DNA from: Saccharina japonica
Lineage: Eukaryota > Sar > Phaeophyceae > Laminariales > Laminariaceae
Reading direction: 5' to 3'
NCBI GenBank assembly: GCA_008828725.1
Contig: MEHQ01004506.1
Location: 74,159 to 138,158, forward strand
Length of the DNA: 64,000 nucleotides
The notes beneath the pieces are model-generated. The model was not told the origin of the DNA. It did not search any database and was given only the letters and a program-made list of their open reading frames with translations. The translations under genes were made by a program, and so were the position numbers. Shown piece after piece: positions 62,509 through 64,000 of this stretch (its first letter is position 1; the number at the start of each line of letters is the position of its first letter).

Positions 62509-62779
62509 TCACGGGCCGTCGGGTCTAAAATATGGTAGTGCTTTTTTTGCGGGCGGTCGGCGGAAAAAAAAGCAATGCGAAAACCTTCAGTTGCTTACTT
62601 GATTTTTCCGCTGGCGGCGGCTGTCGTTTAATAATGCTTTGTTTCAGGGTAAAACGATTCAATTCATTAAGAAGTCCTTGCATTTCCGTCCAGAGTGAGC
62701 TATTTTGTAGCTACTACTCGTACGACGGCTGTGTGCGCCACCGGTATCATCCTTTTCGAAAAAAAAAATGTACTATTAT

Positions 62780-62898
62780 TATGGGGGACCATAGTAAATA
62801 CTAGTAAATAGGACCTACGGTGCACGCCAAAACCTGTACATTTCCCTATTTTTACTAGCAACATTTATTTGATCCTATTTAGTATGGTCCTCCGTAAT
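62780..62898. mobile_element. MITE family C
   Basis: ATGGGGGACCATAGTAAATA CTAGTAAATAGGACC faces GATCCTATTTAGTATGGTCC TCCGTA. Confidence 0.75.
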
Positions 62899-63476
62899 AC
62901 CACCTACAGGTATTTAATAGTTTCTTATTCATACCTGTTTACGACCCCCGCCCGAGAAGAAAGAAAGAGTGCGGAATCTACCCAACATTAATCCCAAGTA
63001 GTTTCCCCTCAGAAAGGGGGGGGGGGGGGGGGGGGGGATAAAAAAAGGCGTTTTTGAGAACTTGGAAGTGACCACTCTCTGACCGGTAATATCGTAATCA
63101 TTTGAACTCTGGAGTGAATACCAGACGGGGATTAGATACTTGGCCAAAGCGGTAAGATGTTTTTTGCAAGCGATACAAAAAGCCCCCGCTTTGGCCAAAA
63201 AGGAGGAGAACAATATATATATATATATATATACATACGTAGTAGCTCTTTTTTGCGTAGAGGTTTCGCGACATGCACCTACCTGTGTTACATTTTGCGT
63301 CAAAAAAACAAAAATGTATTCAAAAGTCCAAATTCGAGCGAGGTCCAGAGCCTCTCCTCTCTCACACGAATGACCTACAGAACCAGTACGCGCGATGGTA
63401 GTGAAAAAAACGTGGTAGCCGCCCTACCACAGCAGCAGTCTCATATGATACACAGCAGCAGTAGAGGTCCCCCCCA

Positions 63477-64000
63477 ATGAAGGCGGTATCCCGATACAAG
63501 GCGGTGTCCCGATATAAGGCGGTATCCCGATATAAGCCGGTATCCCGGTATAAGGCGGTATCCCGATACAAGGCGGTGTCCCGATATAAGGCGGTGTCCC
63601 GATATAAGGCGGTATCCCGATATAGGGCGGTATCCCGATACAAGGCGGTATCCCGATATAAGGCGGTATCCCGATACAAGGCGGTATCCCGATATAAGGC
63701 GGTATCCCGATATAAGGCGGTATCCCGATACAAGGCGGTGTCCCGATATAAGGCGGTATCCCGATATAAGGCGGTGTCCCGATATAAGGCGGTGTCCCGA
63801 TATAAGGCGGTATCCCGATATAAGGCGGTGTCCCGATATAAGGCGGTGTCTCGATATAAGCCGGTATCCCGATATAAGGCGGTATCCCTATATAAGGCGG
63901 TATTCCGATATAAGGCGGTATCCCGATAAAAGGCGGTGTCCCGATATAAGGCGGTGTCTCGATATAAGGCGGTATCCCTCTATAAGGCGGTATATCGATA
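63477..64000 (+). repeat. 18-bp satellite reaching the window end
   Basis: About 29 units of AAGGCGGTATCCCGATAT, differing mostly at TAT/TGT and TATA/TACA. Length divisible by three keeps both strands open (KAVSRY-type and LYRDTA-type repeats). No start context, splice site or non-repeat coding sequence accompanies it. Confidence 0.95.

Noticed and set aside
63477..63929. 150-codon KAVSRY repeat protein
   Set aside because: An 18-bp satellite with no stop in its unit opens the frame on both strands, and no non-repeat coding sequence is attached.

Overview
The window is eukaryotic nuclear DNA. Genes are split into short GC-rich exons (30-270 bp; one of about 770 bp) by introns of roughly 0.1-5 kb with GT-AG borders. 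There are no operons, and most of the sequence is introns and intergenic DNA packed with microsatellites, homopolymer runs and short transposable elements. A signal peptide followed by an Arg/Ser/Pro-rich stretch on one gene would suit a plastid-targeting leader of a secondary-plastid alga. With the very high trinucleotide-repeat load, a photosynthetic stramenopile (for example a brown alga) is my best guess, but this is inference.

Layout. 1.7-6.6 kb: last three exons of an aldehyde dehydrogenase gene (+). 6.6-11 kb: dispersed repeats, including poly(C)-ended elements. 11.2-15.8 kb: four near-identical tRNA-Pro(CGG) genes, all on the minus strand. 15.8-22.1 kb: a 3.2-kb segment present twice around a single N. 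It carries a gene start (signal peptide exon plus a YjbQ/UPF0047-like exon), and the second copy lacks 192 bp in frame. 23.4-34.6 kb: a SpoU/TrmH-class RNA 2'-O-methyltransferase gene (+), reconstructed from seven exons, one of them a 30-nt micro-exon just right of a 923-N gap. 38.4-49.7 kb: a seven-exon gene on the minus strand with matching splice phases and no family I can name. 52.0-52.6 kb: a tentative small plus-strand gene. 54.5-55.8 kb: a Helitron-type replicase fragment and an inverted duplication of a Ser/Glu-rich coding segment. 56-64 kb: tRNA-headed SINEs, MITEs, a TIR element, a GATC-rich minisatellite and an 18-bp satellite that runs off the window end.

The protein genes are unrelated housekeeping-type functions and I see no pathway linking them. 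The most distinctive content is the repeat landscape: two repeat families sharing a 3' end that reads GAGTAC plus a C-run, a tRNA-headed SINE with 5'-truncated copies, several palindromic MITE families with nested insertions, a 76-bp satellite apparently grown from a MITE relative, and GATC-rich arrays at several loci.

Limits: exon borders come from reading frame, GT/AG and phase only. No transcript, alignment or database search was available. Gaps lie at 19022, 29170-30092, 41730-41809 and 58671-58675.
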